Shown here: piece after piece, positions 41,716-51,308 of the stretch | Numbering within the stretch: position 1 is the stretch's first letter | Layout of the letters: each line of letters opens with the position of its first letter | Source: Pseudomonas defluvii | Lineage (GTDB): Bacteria; Pseudomonadota; Gammaproteobacteria; Pseudomonadales; Pseudomonadaceae | Assembly: GCF_001695625.1 (NCBI RefSeq) | Contig: NZ_MBPN01000004.1 | Coordinates: 42,248 to 106,247 of the forward strand | Length of the DNA: 64,000 nt | Direction of reading: 5' to 3' | Translations under genes and position numbers: made by a program | Notes under the pieces: generated by a model | Database searches by the model: none | The model's input: the letters and a program-made list of their open reading frames with translations, nothing else | Told to the model about the DNA's origin: nothing

Positions 41716-43199
41716 CTCAACGCCCGTTACTTTCCGACCGCACCCTGCAGCAGTTGCTGGCCGCTCGAGGCTCACGCTTGCTGGCGACCGGCATGTGCCT
41801 GGTGATGCTCAGTGCCTGTACCCTGAGCCCGAATTACCAGCGCCCGGAAACCCCTGCGCAAGCGCCGTTCAAGTATGCCGAAGGCTGGACACCGGCAACG
41901 CCGTCCGATGCATTGGCCCGAGGCGCCTGGTGGGAACTGTATCGCGATAGCCTGCTCAACGACCTGATCGTGCAACTCAATGCCAACAACCAGACGGTCG
42001 CCCAGTACGAGGCTCAGTACCGTCAGGCCCAGGCCTTGGTGCGCAGTGCTCGCGGCTCGCTGTTTCCCAGTATTGACTTGAGCGCGGGCAAGACGCGCTC
42101 AAGCCAGGGCACCGGTAGCAGCAGCTCGAGCCTGAGCAATAACAGCAGTGGTATCCGTAATACCTACAGCACCCAACTGGGCGTGAGTTGGGAGGCTGAT
42201 CTGTGGGGCAAGCTGCGCGAGGGGCTGGCTGCCAACGAGGCCAGTGCTGAAGCGAGCCTGGCCGATATGGCGGCGATTCGTCTGAGCCTGCAGTCGGAGC
42301 TGGTGCAGAATTACCTGCAACTGCGGGTGCTGGATGAGCAAAAACGCCTGCTTGAGGCGACTGTCGAGGCTTACCAGCGTTCGCTGAAAATGACCGAGAA
42401 CCAGTACCGTGCCGGCATCTCCGGCAAGGATGCCGTGGCTCAGGCACAAACCCAGCTGAAAACTACCCAGGCTGACCTGATCGATCTGATCTGGCAGCGT
42501 GCCCAGTTGGAAAACGCGATTGCCGTATTGCTTGGCAAGGCACCGTCCGAGTTTGCCTTGGCGGCGAGCGATCGCATCCCGGCGTTGCCTCAGGTGCCGC
42601 TGGCCTTGCCGTCACAACTGCTGGAGCGTCGTCCCGACATCGCGTCGGCTGAACGCAAGGTGATGGCCGCCAATGCCAGTATTGGCGTGGCCAAGGCGGC
42701 TTACTTCCCCGACCTTAGCCTTAGCCTCAGTGGTGGTTACAGCAGTAGCAGTTTCAATGACTGGGTCAGCCTGCCGAACCGTTTCTGGTCGGTCGGGCCG
42801 CAACTGGCCTTGACCTTGTTCGACGGCGGCAAGCGTGCCGCTGAAGTCGACCGTACCGAAGCGGTCTATGACCAGACCGTCGCCCAGTACCGGCAGACGG
42901 TGCTGGACGGTTTTCGTGAGGTGGAAAACTACCTTGTGCAGTTGAAAGTGTATGAGGATGAGGCCCAGGTACGTAACGAGGCGCTGGCCTCGGCCCGCGA
43001 GTCGTTACGTTTGACCAATAATCAGTACAAGGCGGGCTTGATTGGTTACCTGGATGTGGTCAATGTGCAAACCACAGCCTTGAGCAATGAGCGCAGTGTG
43101 CTGACCTTGTTGCAGGGGCGTCTGGTGGCCAGTGTGCAGTTGATCGCGGCCCTGGGTGGTGGTTGGGACACACAGACGGCGTTCGCCCCGCAGCCTTGA
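41712..43199 (+). CDS. opmB: Outer-membrane efflux lipoprotein, OpmB/NodT-like
   Basis: 495 residues. A lipobox LSAC near residue 36 directs lipidation; then two OEP (TolC-like) repeats, with the usual WWELYRDSLLNDLI start of the barrel/helix unit and PDLSLSLSGGYSS / RQTVLDGFREVENYL later. Start overlaps the mdtC stop (ATGA). A serine/asparagine-rich linker (GTGSSSSSLSNNSSG) occurs near residue 135. Forms the outer channel for MdtABC. Confidence 0.92.
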   Translation: MTQRPLLSDRTLQQLLAARGSRLLATGMCLVMLSACTLSPNYQRPETPAQAPFKYAEGWTPATPSDALARGAWWELYRDSLLNDLIVQLNANNQTVAQYEAQYRQAQALVRSARGSLFPSIDLSAGKTRSSQGTGSSSSSLSNNSSGIRNTYSTQLGVSWEADLWGKLREGLAANEASAEASLADMAAIRLSLQSELVQNYLQLRVLDEQKRLLEATVEAYQRSLKMTENQYRAGISGKDAVAQAQTQLKTTQADLIDLIWQRAQLENAIAVLLGKAPSEFALAASDRIPALPQVPLALPSQLLERRPDIASAERKVMAANASIGVAKAAYFPDLSLSLSGGYSSSSFNDWVSLPNRFWSVGPQLALTLFDGGKRAAEVDRTEAVYDQTVAQYRQTVLDGFREVENYLVQLKVYEDEAQVRNEALASARESLRLTNNQYKAGLIGYLDVVNVQTTALSNERSVLTLLQGRLVASVQLIAALGGGWDTQTAFAPQP

Positions 43200-43370
43200 C
43201 GGTTCTGTCAGCGAGGGTGGCGGTACGGTGCCCGCTTTGGCACGGTGCCGCAGCCCGCGCAGGTTGGAACGTACCCACTGAAACTCCGTGCGTTTCGCTA
43301 AAGCTTGAGTACAATCATCGGTTTTATCGGGCCTCAACACAGGTCCTCCAACCCGGTTGTCAAAGGCCTC

Positions 43371-45452
43371 ATGTTGATTGGTAGTTACTCCCCCTCGCTG
43401 GTATTGATTTCCCTGTGTGTGGCCATCCTTGCATCGTATACCGCGCTTGACCTCTCCGGCCGCATCGCGACGGCCAAGGGGCGTGCGGTACACCTGTGGA
43501 TGGGCGGAGGGGCCATGGCCATGGGCTTTGGTATCTGGTCGATGCATTTTATCGGGATGCTCGCCTTCAGCCTGCCGATCCCGCTGGGGTATGACATCAC
43601 CTTGACGGCCTTGTCATTGCTGGTTGCGGTGTTGTCGTCGGGTTTCGCCCTCTGGCTGGTCAGCCAGCCGCGCTTGCCTTGGCGTACGTTGGGGCTGGGT
43701 GCCCTCATCATGGGTGCCGGCATCAGTTGCATGCATTACACCGGCATGGCGGCCATGCGCATGCAGCCGGGCATCGATTACGACCCCGTGTTGTTCTTGG
43801 CCTCCTTGCTGATCGCCGGGGGCGCATCGGCGGCGGCGCTGTGGATCGCATTTCGCTTGCGCCTGCACACGCCTTATGTTCGTCAGTTCCGTGGCTGTGC
43901 CGCCGTGGTGATGGGGATTGCCATTGTCGGCATGCACTACACCGGCATGGCCGCGGCCAACTTCGCCGATGGCAGTTTCTGTGGTGCCCAGGGCGGTCTG
44001 AGCGGCAGTGGTCTGGATTATCTGGTGTTGATCACCACCCTGGCGGTATTGGCCGTGGCGTTGTTGACGTCGGTGCTGGATGCGCGCCTGGAAGCGCGCA
44101 CGGCAGAACTGGCGCGCTCGTTGACGCTGGCCAACGAGGAACTAACCCAACTGGCCTTGCATGACACCTTGACCGGGCTGCCCAATCGTACCTTGCTGGC
44201 CGACCGGATCGATCAGGCCATCAGCAAGGTGGCGGAGCAGGGCGGCTGCTTTGCCCTGATGTTTATTGACCTTGATGGCTTCAAGCCGGTCAACGATGCC
44301 TTCGGTCACCATACGGGGGACCAGTTGCTCAAAGAGGTTGCCTTGCGTCTGCGCGGGCACCTGCACAGCCAGGATACCTTGGCGCGTATTGGCGGCGACG
44401 AGTTTGTCTTGCTGGTAGAACTGGATGAGCCGGATGATGCCCTGGGTGTCGCGACCAAGCAGGTCAACCTGATATCGCGACCGTTTCGCATCAGCGATCA
44501 AAACCTTCAGGTATCCGCCAGCATCGGCATTTCCCTGTACCCCGGCAACGGCACCGATCAGCACGAGCTGCTGCGCAATGCCGATGCGGCGATGTATCAC
44601 GCCAAAAGCGCGGGCAAGAACGGCTACAGCTTTTTCGATGCGTCGATGAACAGCAATGCCCGCTTGCAGCTGCAATTGCTTCAGGATCTGCGCATGGCGC
44701 TGGAGCAGGGGCAGTTTCGTCTCTTCTACCAGCCCAAGTTCGATGCCCAGAAGTGCCAGCCCATTGGCGCGGAGGCCCTGCTGCGCTGGGAGCACCCACA
44801 GCACGGTCTGTTGCTGCCGGATCGTTTCATTGTGCTGGCGGAAAAGACCGGTCTGATCATCCCCATCGGAGATTGGGTGCTGAATGAAGCGTGCCGGCAA
44901 ATGCGCCTGTGGATCGATCAAGGTTATGCCGATTGGCGTATCGCCGTGAACCTGTCGGCGATCCAGTTCTGCCATGCCAGCCTGGTCGAGAGCGTTGCCG
45001 GGGCATTGGCACGGCATCGCTTGCCGCCCAATACCCTGACGCTGGAGATTACCGAGACCACTGCCATGCGTGATGCCGATGCCAGTTTGCTGGTATTGCA
45101 GCAGCTCTCGGACATGGGCGTGGACTTGTCGATCGACGACTTTGGCACGGGCTACTCCAGTTTGATGTACCTCAAGCGGCTGCCGGCCAACGAGCTGAAA
45201 ATCGACCGCGGTTTCGTGCGTGATCTGGAACAAGATGGCGACGATGCGGCCATTGTTTCGGCAATTGTTGCGTTGGGCCAGGCGCTGGGCTTGCGCATCG
45301 TTGCCGAAGGGGTGGAAACCGATCGGCAACAGGACTTCCTGACGCGCTTGGGCTGTGACTCGCTGCAGGGCTATCTGTTGGGTCAGCCGCAGTCCGCCGA
45401 AGACTTCATGGCCAGAATCGAGTCGGCCAGCCAGGCCGGTGTACCGGCCTAG
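43371..45452 (+). CDS. MHYT-GGDEF-EAL cyclic-di-GMP protein
   Basis: 693 residues. The N-terminal MHYT domain has seven membrane helices with the motif repeats MHFIGM, MHYTGM, MHYTGM, proposed to bind copper and sense O2, CO or NO. GGDEF is intact (RIGGDEF, ~340), but the allosteric I-site is degenerate (HSQD in place of RxxD). EAL is complete (EALLRW, ~467; ITETTAM; DDFGTGYSS), so phosphodiesterase activity is plausible; the sign of the output cannot be read. ATG at 43371 with AAAGG just upstream is preferred over a TTG at 43305. The 171 bp before it contain no other gene. Confidence 0.92.
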   Translation: MLIGSYSPSLVLISLCVAILASYTALDLSGRIATAKGRAVHLWMGGGAMAMGFGIWSMHFIGMLAFSLPIPLGYDITLTALSLLVAVLSSGFALWLVSQPRLPWRTLGLGALIMGAGISCMHYTGMAAMRMQPGIDYDPVLFLASLLIAGGASAAALWIAFRLRLHTPYVRQFRGCAAVVMGIAIVGMHYTGMAAANFADGSFCGAQGGLSGSGLDYLVLITTLAVLAVALLTSVLDARLEARTAELARSLTLANEELTQLALHDTLTGLPNRTLLADRIDQAISKVAEQGGCFALMFIDLDGFKPVNDAFGHHTGDQLLKEVALRLRGHLHSQDTLARIGGDEFVLLVELDEPDDALGVATKQVNLISRPFRISDQNLQVSASIGISLYPGNGTDQHELLRNADAAMYHAKSAGKNGYSFFDASMNSNARLQLQLLQDLRMALEQGQFRLFYQPKFDAQKCQPIGAEALLRWEHPQHGLLLPDRFIVLAEKTGLIIPIGDWVLNEACRQMRLWIDQGYADWRIAVNLSAIQFCHASLVESVAGALARHRLPPNTLTLEITETTAMRDADASLLVLQQLSDMGVDLSIDDFGTGYSSLMYLKRLPANELKIDRGFVRDLEQDGDDAAIVSAIVALGQALGLRIVAEGVETDRQQDFLTRLGCDSLQGYLLGQPQSAEDFMARIESASQAGVPA

Positions 45453-45455
45453 CTG

Positions 45456-45713
45456 TCATGCCGAGTGCAAGGTGCTGGACGGTGCAAAGGCATCGAGCTT
45501 GGCCTCCACGGCCTCGATGATCAACTCGACATCGGTAGCCTGCATCACGGTGGCGCAAGGAATGCCGGTAATTGCCAGCAAGGTTTCGCCCGTAGCGCGG
45601 TCAAACAGGCGGGCTACCATGCTGCTGGGCGCATCCATGCTTGCCTCAAAGCCTAATGGATGGAAATGCCAACGCATTACCTGACAGGCGTTTGGAAACG
45701 TCAGTTTGCTCAT
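45456..45713 (-). CDS. DUF1652 small protein
   Basis: 85 residues. DUF1652 proteins are short, mostly confined to Pseudomonas and have no known role. The start MSKLTFPNACQVMRWHFHP fits the family, with GGAGG upstream; a longer frame from 45740 is rejected. It ends 3 bp after the convergent MHYT-GGDEF-EAL gene. Confidence 0.8.
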   Translation of the reverse strand: MSKLTFPNACQVMRWHFHPLGFEASMDAPSSMVARLFDRATGETLLAITGIPCATVMQATDVELIIEAVEAKLDAFAPSSTLHSA

Positions 45714-46017
45714 GCTGGCCTCCTTGATTTTCAGCGTCACACGGTGTGTTGGCTATTTCTCAGGGTACAGCGCGACCCTAACCATAGCATTCACTGGGGG
45801 GGTTGTCCGGGACCTGAACGCGGTTTATCAGCGGATTTTTGACCCTGGTCATGGCCCTTCGTTCGGATAGTTTTTCAACGCAAACGTTTGTCTTTGGGGG
45901 TTGAGCCGCCAGGCACACGGCATTCTGCTATTTTTACCGGCAGTCGGCTGGGATGCCCGCCTGGAGGTTTCTGACCAGCGGTACGCCCGAGGTGTGCCAT
46001 CAGTCAAGGAGCCTTCC
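45714..46017. promoter_or_regulatory. Divergent spacer upstream of aruH with CAAACGTTTG palindrome
   Basis: 304 bp with no gene. CAAACGTTTG at 45881-45890 is a perfect 10-bp palindrome 128 bp before the aruH ATG, resembling a LacI-type half-site core. AAGGAG lies at 46006-46011 as the aruH ribosome site. Confidence 0.35.
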
Positions 46018-47214
46018 ATGCAGTATTCAACCCTGACCCAACGTATAGCCGGTGATGGTGCTGCCGTCTGGAACATTCATTACCGAGCCTTGGAACTGCA
46101 GCAGCAAGGCCGTGACATTTTGTTGCTGTCGGTTGGCGACCCTGATTTCGACACGCCGAAGTCGATTGTCCAGGCGGCGGTCGACAGCCTTGCTGCAGGC
46201 GATACTCATTATTCGGATGTGCGTGGCAGCCTGGCCTTGCGTCAAGCCATTGCCCACCGACATGCACGGCTCAGCGGGCGAGCGGTGGATGCGCAAGAAG
46301 TCGTCGTGCTGGCCGGAGCACAGTGTGCACTGTACGGCGTGGCCCAATGCGTGTTCAATCCCGGGGATGAGGTGATTGTCGCCGAACCCATGTATGTCAC
46401 CTATGACGCGGTGTTCGGTGCTTGTGGGGCCAAGGTGGTGCCCGTCGCGGTCAAGCCCGAAAAGGGGTTTTGTATTGAACCGGCGGATGTCCGGGCGCTG
46501 ATCACCCCGCGCACGCGGGCCCTGCTCATCAATAGCCCGCACAACCCTTCAGGCGCCAGCCTGCCACGGGCCACATGGGAGCGCCTGGCGCGGCTGTGTA
46601 TTGAGCATGACTTGTGGCTGATCTCCGACGAGGTCTATAGCGAATTGCTGTATGACGGCGAACATGTCAGCCCGGCGAGCCTGCCGGGTATGGCTGAGCG
46701 TTGTGTGACAATCAACAGCCTCTCCAAGTCCCATGCCATGTCCGGTTGGCGGGTAGGGTGGATGATCGGTCCGCCAGCCCTGGCCGATCACTTGACGCAC
46801 TTGGCCCTGTGCATGCTCTATGGCCTGCCGGACTTCATCCAGAATGCGGCTCGGGTGGCCCTGGAGCACGAACTCCCAGAACTTGTGCAGATGCGCGAAG
46901 CCTACCGCGAGCGGCGTGACCGGGTGTGCGCCAGCCTGGAAGGCTGTGCGGGAATCCGTGTGCATAAGCCGGATGGCGGCATGTTCGTGATGATCGATAT
47001 CCGTGAAACCGGCTTGAGTGCCCGGGCCTTCGCTGAGCGCCTGCTGGAAGAGCATGGTGTGGCGGTGTTGCCCGGCGATGCATTCGGCCCCAGTGCCGCA
47101 GGGCATCTGCGTCTGGGCCTGGTACTGGACAGTTCGCGACTGGTGTTGGCCTGCCAGCGCATTGCACGCTGTGCGGTGCAAGCGCTTGAGGGGCAGGGCC
47201 CGTCAGCTCAGTAA
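46018..47214 (+). CDS. aruH: Arginine:pyruvate transaminase, AruH-like
   Basis: 398 residues, class I/II PLP aminotransferase. The sequence follows P. aeruginosa AruH as I remember it nearly throughout ([46 protein letters not shown]). PLP lysine K237 is in [16 protein letters not shown]. AruH converts L-arginine and pyruvate to 2-ketoarginine and alanine. The decarboxylase gene aruI that follows it in P. aeruginosa is not here. Strong AAGGAG ribosome site. The 3' end overlaps the convergent DUF1345 gene by 12 bp. Confidence 0.85.
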   Translation: MQYSTLTQRIAGDGAAVWNIHYRALELQQQGRDILLLSVGDPDFDTPKSIVQAAVDSLAAGDTHYSDVRGSLALRQAIAHRHARLSGRAVDAQEVVVLAGAQCALYGVAQCVFNPGDEVIVAEPMYVTYDAVFGACGAKVVPVAVKPEKGFCIEPADVRALITPRTRALLINSPHNPSGASLPRATWERLARLCIEHDLWLISDEVYSELLYDGEHVSPASLPGMAERCVTINSLSKSHAMSGWRVGWMIGPPALADHLTHLALCMLYGLPDFIQNAARVALEHELPELVQMREAYRERRDRVCASLEGCAGIRVHKPDGGMFVMIDIRETGLSARAFAERLLEEHGVAVLPGDAFGPSAAGHLRLGLVLDSSRLVLACQRIARCAVQALEGQGPSAQ

Positions 47215-47850
47215 GCCGGCAGCAATATTGATCGTGAAACCCAGGATGGCCGTATTGAAGAGAAAACCGATCAGTGAGTGCGCCAATACCACGCGGCGCA
47301 GCTCACGCCCGGCGACGCCGACATCGGCGGTTTGTACGGCCACGCTCAGGGTGAATGAGAAATAGTGGAAGTCCCAGTAATCGGGGTTGCATTCGCCATC
47401 GGCAAAACGCAACAAGGGTGCCTTTGCCTCATCGGTGTAGAACAGCCGCGCATAGTGCAGGCTGAAGACAGTGCCGATCAACAGCCATGAACCGCTTACG
47501 GTGAGCCCGGTGAAGGCATAGCGCAACAGCTGTTGGCCATTCTCCAGGCCCCGGCTGCCGACCAGTTCGAGGGTGACGGCGGCCAGGCTGGCGATGGCGG
47601 CGATACTCACGGTGAACAATACCAGACCGGCATTTTCGTCTTCGATGCTGGCCACCTTGCGAACCCGTTCCGGGTTGGCTCGCAGGGTCAGCCAGAGCAC
47701 CAGTGCCAGGTAGAACCAGACACCGATGTTCCAGCCAATCAAGATGTGCTGGATCAGGTCATGTGCGGGAATCAGTATGCCTGCAATAGCGCCCAGTAGA
47801 GCCGCTGCGCTCAAGCGTGGATGAGTGTGTGCCAGTTTGTGAAATGCCAT
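47203..47850 (-). CDS. DUF1345 membrane protein
   Basis: 215 residues with about five membrane helices. The family signature [20 protein letters not shown] at ~155-175 is intact. The start [14 protein letters not shown] is chosen because the longer frame adds a basic, unrelated leader. Function unknown. Tail-to-tail overlap with aruH. Confidence 0.82.
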   Translation of the reverse strand: MAFHKLAHTHPRLSAAALLGAIAGILIPAHDLIQHILIGWNIGVWFYLALVLWLTLRANPERVRKVASIEDENAGLVLFTVSIAAIASLAAVTLELVGSRGLENGQQLLRYAFTGLTVSGSWLLIGTVFSLHYARLFYTDEAKAPLLRFADGECNPDYWDFHYFSFTLSVAVQTADVGVAGRELRRVVLAHSLIGFLFNTAILGFTINIAAGLLS

Positions 47851-47930
47851 GCTGCCTCGTTTTGTTGGATGCCTGCGCAACTCTAGCCTATACCTACAGA
47901 GCCTTCCTTTGCGCGCCATGGAGCGAGAGC

Positions 47931-48602
47931 ATGAAAAGAGCGTTGATCGTCGGTACGCTGTGCCTGAGCGGGCTTGTTCTGTCCGGCTGTTCGAGCAAAG
48001 TCGTCGAACCGGAGCAATATTCCGGTTTCCTCAGGGACTACAGCCGTTTGACTGAGAACACATCGCCTTCCGGGGCAACGGTGATGCGCTGGGTGGACCC
48101 TGACCTGAAGGTTGGCCGTTACACGAGCGTCTACATCGAGCCCAGCCAGTTCTACCCCAAACCTCAGGCGACCGAGCGTATACCGCAAAGTACCCTGCAA
48201 GGTATCACCCGCTACTATGACGCAGCACTCAAGCGAGAAATCAGCAAATCGATGCCGCTGGCCACGGGGCCTGGCCCAGGCACTATTGTCGTCAGGCCGG
48301 CAATCACTGCGGTCAGCAGCAAGACCGAAGGCTTGAAACCGTATGAAGTGATTCCGATCGCCTTGGTTGCTGCTGCTGTGAGTACCGCTTCGGGAATCCG
48401 TGACCAGGAAACCGAGATCGCCACCGAAGCGGCATTTCTCGATGGTGGTAATAACAAGGTACTGGCTCAGGTCGTGCGCAAGGGCAGCGGCAAACCCCTG
48501 GAGAATGAAAAACAGGTATTGGTCCCGGACGATGTCAAGGTCGTACTGGATGCGTGGGCCTCGGACCTGAACCTGTCGTTCCAGAAACTCAAGTCCCATT
48601 AG
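47931..48602 (+). CDS. DUF3313 lipoprotein
   Basis: 223 residues. Lipoprotein signal peptide with lipobox LSGC at about residues 17-20. The mature part [20 protein letters not shown] begins the DUF3313 domain, whose role is unknown. ATG at 47931 follows GAGCGAGAG; 80 bp of divergent spacer separate it from the DUF1345 start. Confidence 0.82.
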   Translation: MKRALIVGTLCLSGLVLSGCSSKVVEPEQYSGFLRDYSRLTENTSPSGATVMRWVDPDLKVGRYTSVYIEPSQFYPKPQATERIPQSTLQGITRYYDAALKREISKSMPLATGPGPGTIVVRPAITAVSSKTEGLKPYEVIPIALVAAAVSTASGIRDQETEIATEAAFLDGGNNKVLAQVVRKGSGKPLENEKQVLVPDDVKVVLDAWASDLNLSFQKLKSH

Positions 48603-48696
48603 GTTCGTTGGTTTGTCCTGATGTCGACTGCTCGACCGGGGTATCGGTTTCCATGATGGGAGGGCTTGTCGGCTATTGGCAGCAGCGTTACGCGGG

Positions 48697-49710
48697 ATGA
48701 GTTACCATCCGCCCGGTGCCAGGTCAAAATGCTTGGCAATCAATGACCTGGCTCTGGCCTCAGATCATGCTAGCGCTGCTACAGGACCTCCCGTTTTGCC
48801 CGATTCACTGCATAACCCGCTGCTGCAATACCTTGCGCGCCTGGCGCCCTCCAGCCAGTTGACCATGAAGTACGTCCTGCAGGATGCTGCCGACCGGCTC
48901 GGCTTTGAGGATTGCGACATTGCCGAGGTACCTTGGCACCTGCTCGACCCCGCACATGTCACCTCGCTGGTGGCGGCGCTGCGTGCCGACGGTTTTACCC
49001 CCAACACCTCATCGCTGTATGTCAATGCGGTACGGGGCGTCATGAACGAGGCGTGGCGGTTGAGCCTGATCAGCCACGAACACCTGCTGAAAATTCGCAC
49101 GGTGAAAGCGACCCAGGGTGTACGCCTGCCCGTGGGGCGAAACCTCAAGCGCAGCCTGATACGCGAACTCATGGAGGTGTGCGCCGCTGACCCACGCCCA
49201 CAAGGGCTACGCGATGCAGCGGTAATTGCCTTGCTCTATGGCACAGGGATGCGCAAATCCGAGTCGGTCGATCTGAAACTGTCGCAGATCGACTTTTCCG
49301 AGCGCAGCCTGCAGGTGCTGGGCAAAGGCAACAAACAACTGATCAAGTATGCGCCGGCCTGGGCGTTCGACAGGCTCAATGCCTGGTTGGCCTTTCGTCG
49401 TTCGCAACTGCCGGAAGGGCAGGCCGATGACGACTTCCTGTTCAACCGCATACGACGGGGCAGCCATATCACCCGCGAACGCATCACCAAGCATGCGATC
49501 TATTACATCGCCCGCCAGCGGGGGCAGCAGGTCGGGGTGAAGATCATGCCCCACGATTTTCGCCGCTCGTTCATTACCAGGGTGATCGAAGAGCACGACC
49601 TGTCGATTGCCCAGAAACTTGCGCACCACAGCAACATCCAGACCACTGCCAACTATGACATGCGCGACGACAACGAGCGGCGGCGGGCGGTGGATCGTTT
49701 TGATATGTAG
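48697..49710 (+). CDS. Solitary tyrosine recombinase / integrase
   Basis: 337 residues. A core-binding SAM-like domain (~40-135) is followed by the catalytic domain with all expected residues: R186 (GTGMRKSE), K210 (LGKGNK), H286-x-x-R289 (HDFRRS), H310 or H311 (LAHHSN) and nucleophile Y320 (TANYDMR). Not XerC or XerD by length or context. No att-site repeat, tRNA, excisionase or cargo island is visible next to it. The first ~35 residues are poorly conserved in character, so the start is uncertain. Confidence 0.85.
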   Translation: MSYHPPGARSKCLAINDLALASDHASAATGPPVLPDSLHNPLLQYLARLAPSSQLTMKYVLQDAADRLGFEDCDIAEVPWHLLDPAHVTSLVAALRADGFTPNTSSLYVNAVRGVMNEAWRLSLISHEHLLKIRTVKATQGVRLPVGRNLKRSLIRELMEVCAADPRPQGLRDAAVIALLYGTGMRKSESVDLKLSQIDFSERSLQVLGKGNKQLIKYAPAWAFDRLNAWLAFRRSQLPEGQADDDFLFNRIRRGSHITRERITKHAIYYIARQRGQQVGVKIMPHDFRRSFITRVIEEHDLSIAQKLAHHSNIQTTANYDMRDDNERRRAVDRFDM

Positions 49711-49741
49711 CGGTCGGCGTCGCGAGCTTCCCGCTCAGTGG

Positions 49742-49930
49742 ATGCTCGAGGCCAGCTCGAAGATCGGTATATACATCAGGATCACGCCGAGCAACCTTCG
49801 GCTATCTGCGCACTGGCGCGTCCTGTGCAACGACGGCTGCGCGTGTGGCAGCGGGGCGTTCCGTACCGGCCCTCGGGGTGCTGTGTATTGCCTGACGCCA
49901 AGTGGCAAGAAAAGCTACCGGCGTCACTGA
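49742..49930 (+). CDS. Candidate small cysteine-rich protein
   Basis: 62 codons at most. The C-terminal half reads like a real small metal-binding protein: C29-x3-C33-x-C35 in RVLCNDGCACGSG, then C50 in AVYCLTPSGKKSY. The ATG at 49742 lacks a ribosome site, and the first ~25 residues overlap an opposite-strand hydrophobic frame, so the true start may be internal or the gene may be a remnant. The stop overlaps the convergent HAD gene by 7 bp. It follows the recombinase by 31 bp. Family not recognised. Confidence 0.35.
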   Translation: MLEASSKIGIYIRITPSNLRLSAHWRVLCNDGCACGSGAFRTGPRGAVYCLTPSGKKSYRRH

Positions 49931-50589
49931 GCCTGGTTGGACATCCCGTCGATCAATGCCCACAAGCGGGCATCGGTGAAGTCCTCCACCACCAGTTGCG
50001 CGCCAGCGGCTAGCAGCAACTCTGGCCGTTGGCTGGTGCTCAGGCCAACAGTGAAAATGCCGGCCTTGCTGGCTGCCGTTACTCCAGGAATCGAGTCTTC
50101 GAACGCCAATGCGTATTCGGCGCGTGCTTGCAGGCGCTCAAGGCCGGTGAGATAGGGCAGGGGGTCGGGCTTGGCGCAGGGCAGTTCCTCGGCCACCAGG
50201 ATATGTCGAAAACGCCCGGCCATACCCATGGCGGCGAGCATGTGCTCGGCGTTGGCCCGTGGTGCATTGGTGACGACGGCCATGCCCAGGCCGGCAGCCT
50301 CGCCATGCGCAAGCAGGCGCGACAGACCGGGTGTCGGTTGCAGGCGCGGCGACAAGGCGCGAAAGCGCTCCTCCTTGCGCTCGGCGAAGGCCCGGTGCTC
50401 GGCAACCGAGCGTTCCGGGAACAGGTAGCGGCACAAATCGGCATTGGCCCGGCCACTGACATGCGCATCGAACTCTTCTTCGGTAAAGACCCGGCCTTCT
50501 TCGAGCAACAACTGCTGCATGGCCAGCAGGTGCAGCTTGTCGGTATCGGTCAGGGTGCCGTCGAGGTCGAACAGCAGGGCATTGAGCAT
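49924..50589 (-). CDS. HAD-superfamily phosphatase, phosphoglycolate/beta-PGM-like
   Basis: 221 residues. HAD motifs: D8-x-D10 in FDLDGTLTD, motif II VVTNAPRAN, motif III lysine in AKPDPLPY, and motif IV FEDSIPGV. A helical cap (residues ~15-85) is typical of subclass I phosphatases acting on small phosphosugars or phosphoglycolate. The exact substrate is unknown. Divergent from lexA2, with 101 bp between the starts. Confidence 0.88.
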   Translation of the reverse strand: MLNALLFDLDGTLTDTDKLHLLAMQQLLLEEGRVFTEEEFDAHVSGRANADLCRYLFPERSVAEHRAFAERKEERFRALSPRLQPTPGLSRLLAHGEAAGLGMAVVTNAPRANAEHMLAAMGMAGRFRHILVAEELPCAKPDPLPYLTGLERLQARAEYALAFEDSIPGVTAASKAGIFTVGLSTSQRPELLLAAGAQLVVEDFTDARLWALIDGMSNQAQ

Positions 50590-50682
50590 GGTGGGTTTCC
50601 GCTACAGGTCTGATGGCGACGATCATAACGGACTCATTTCGCCTTGAGGCGATCAATGGGGCTGGTCAGTGATTTACGAAAA

Positions 50683-50698
50683 GAGTACAAATGTACTC
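50683..50698. promoter_or_regulatory. LexA2-type operator overlapping lexA2 start codon
   Basis: GAGTAC-AAAT-GTACTC is a perfect interrupted palindrome and fits the GTAC-N4-GT(G/A)C type of box known for LexA2 of P. putida. It covers the first candidate ATG (50691) and ends 2 bp before the second (50700), so bound repressor would block both initiation and the very start of the message. Confidence 0.7.
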
Positions 50699-51308
50699 CA
50701 TGACTAGATTATCGCCCAAACGCACCGCCATCCTGACCTTCATCCGTGAACGCATTGCCGAGCACGGTCAGCCACCGAGCCTGGCCGATATCGCCCAGGC
50801 CTTTGGTTTTGCTTCGCGCAGTGTGGCGCGTAAACACATTCAGGCCCTCTGCGAGGCCGGTCTGATCGAGGTCACGCCGAACCAGGCACGCGGTATCCGC
50901 CTGGCCGGTGTGTTGCGTCGGCCCGAGGTGCTGGAGATTCCGGTGCTGGGGCAGGTGGCGGCCGGGCGACCGATTGGCCCGGATATCGATATTCATGAGC
51001 AATTGCTGCTGGACCCGCAGTTGTTCAGCCGTACCCCGGACTACCTGCTCAAGGTGCGTGGTGACTCGATGATCGACGACGGTATCTTCGATGGCGATTT
51101 GGTCGGCATCAAACAACAAGCCGATGCCCGTGACGGGCAGATCGTGGTTGCCCGCCTGGACGGTGAGGTGACCATCAAGCGCTTCCAGCGTGCCGATGGG
51201 CATTACCGCCTGTTGCCACGTAACCCGGCCTATGCGCCGATTGACGTTGGCCCCGAACATGAGCTGGTGATCGAAGGTGTGTTCTGTGGCCTGCTGAGGC
51301 GCGGCTGA
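50691..51308 (+). CDS. lexA2: SOS repressor LexA2
   Basis: 205 residues from the first ATG (202 from the second, 50700; neither has a clear ribosome site). Winged helix DNA-binding domain ~1-70, self-cleavage site A91-G92 (QVAAGRP), then serine/lysine dyad S126 (RGDSMIDD) and K163 (VTIKRF). RecA filaments trigger its self-cleavage, inducing the downstream mutagenesis genes. imuA starts at its stop codon. Confidence 0.93.
   Translation: MYSMTRLSPKRTAILTFIRERIAEHGQPPSLADIAQAFGFASRSVARKHIQALCEAGLIEVTPNQARGIRLAGVLRRPEVLEIPVLGQVAAGRPIGPDIDIHEQLLLDPQLFSRTPDYLLKVRGDSMIDDGIFDGDLVGIKQQADARDGQIVVARLDGEVTIKRFQRADGHYRLLPRNPAYAPIDVGPEHELVIEGVFCGLLRRG

Noticed and set aside
48725..48735. ATG at about 48729 as recombinase start
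   Set aside because: It is out of frame with the recombinase catalytic domain.
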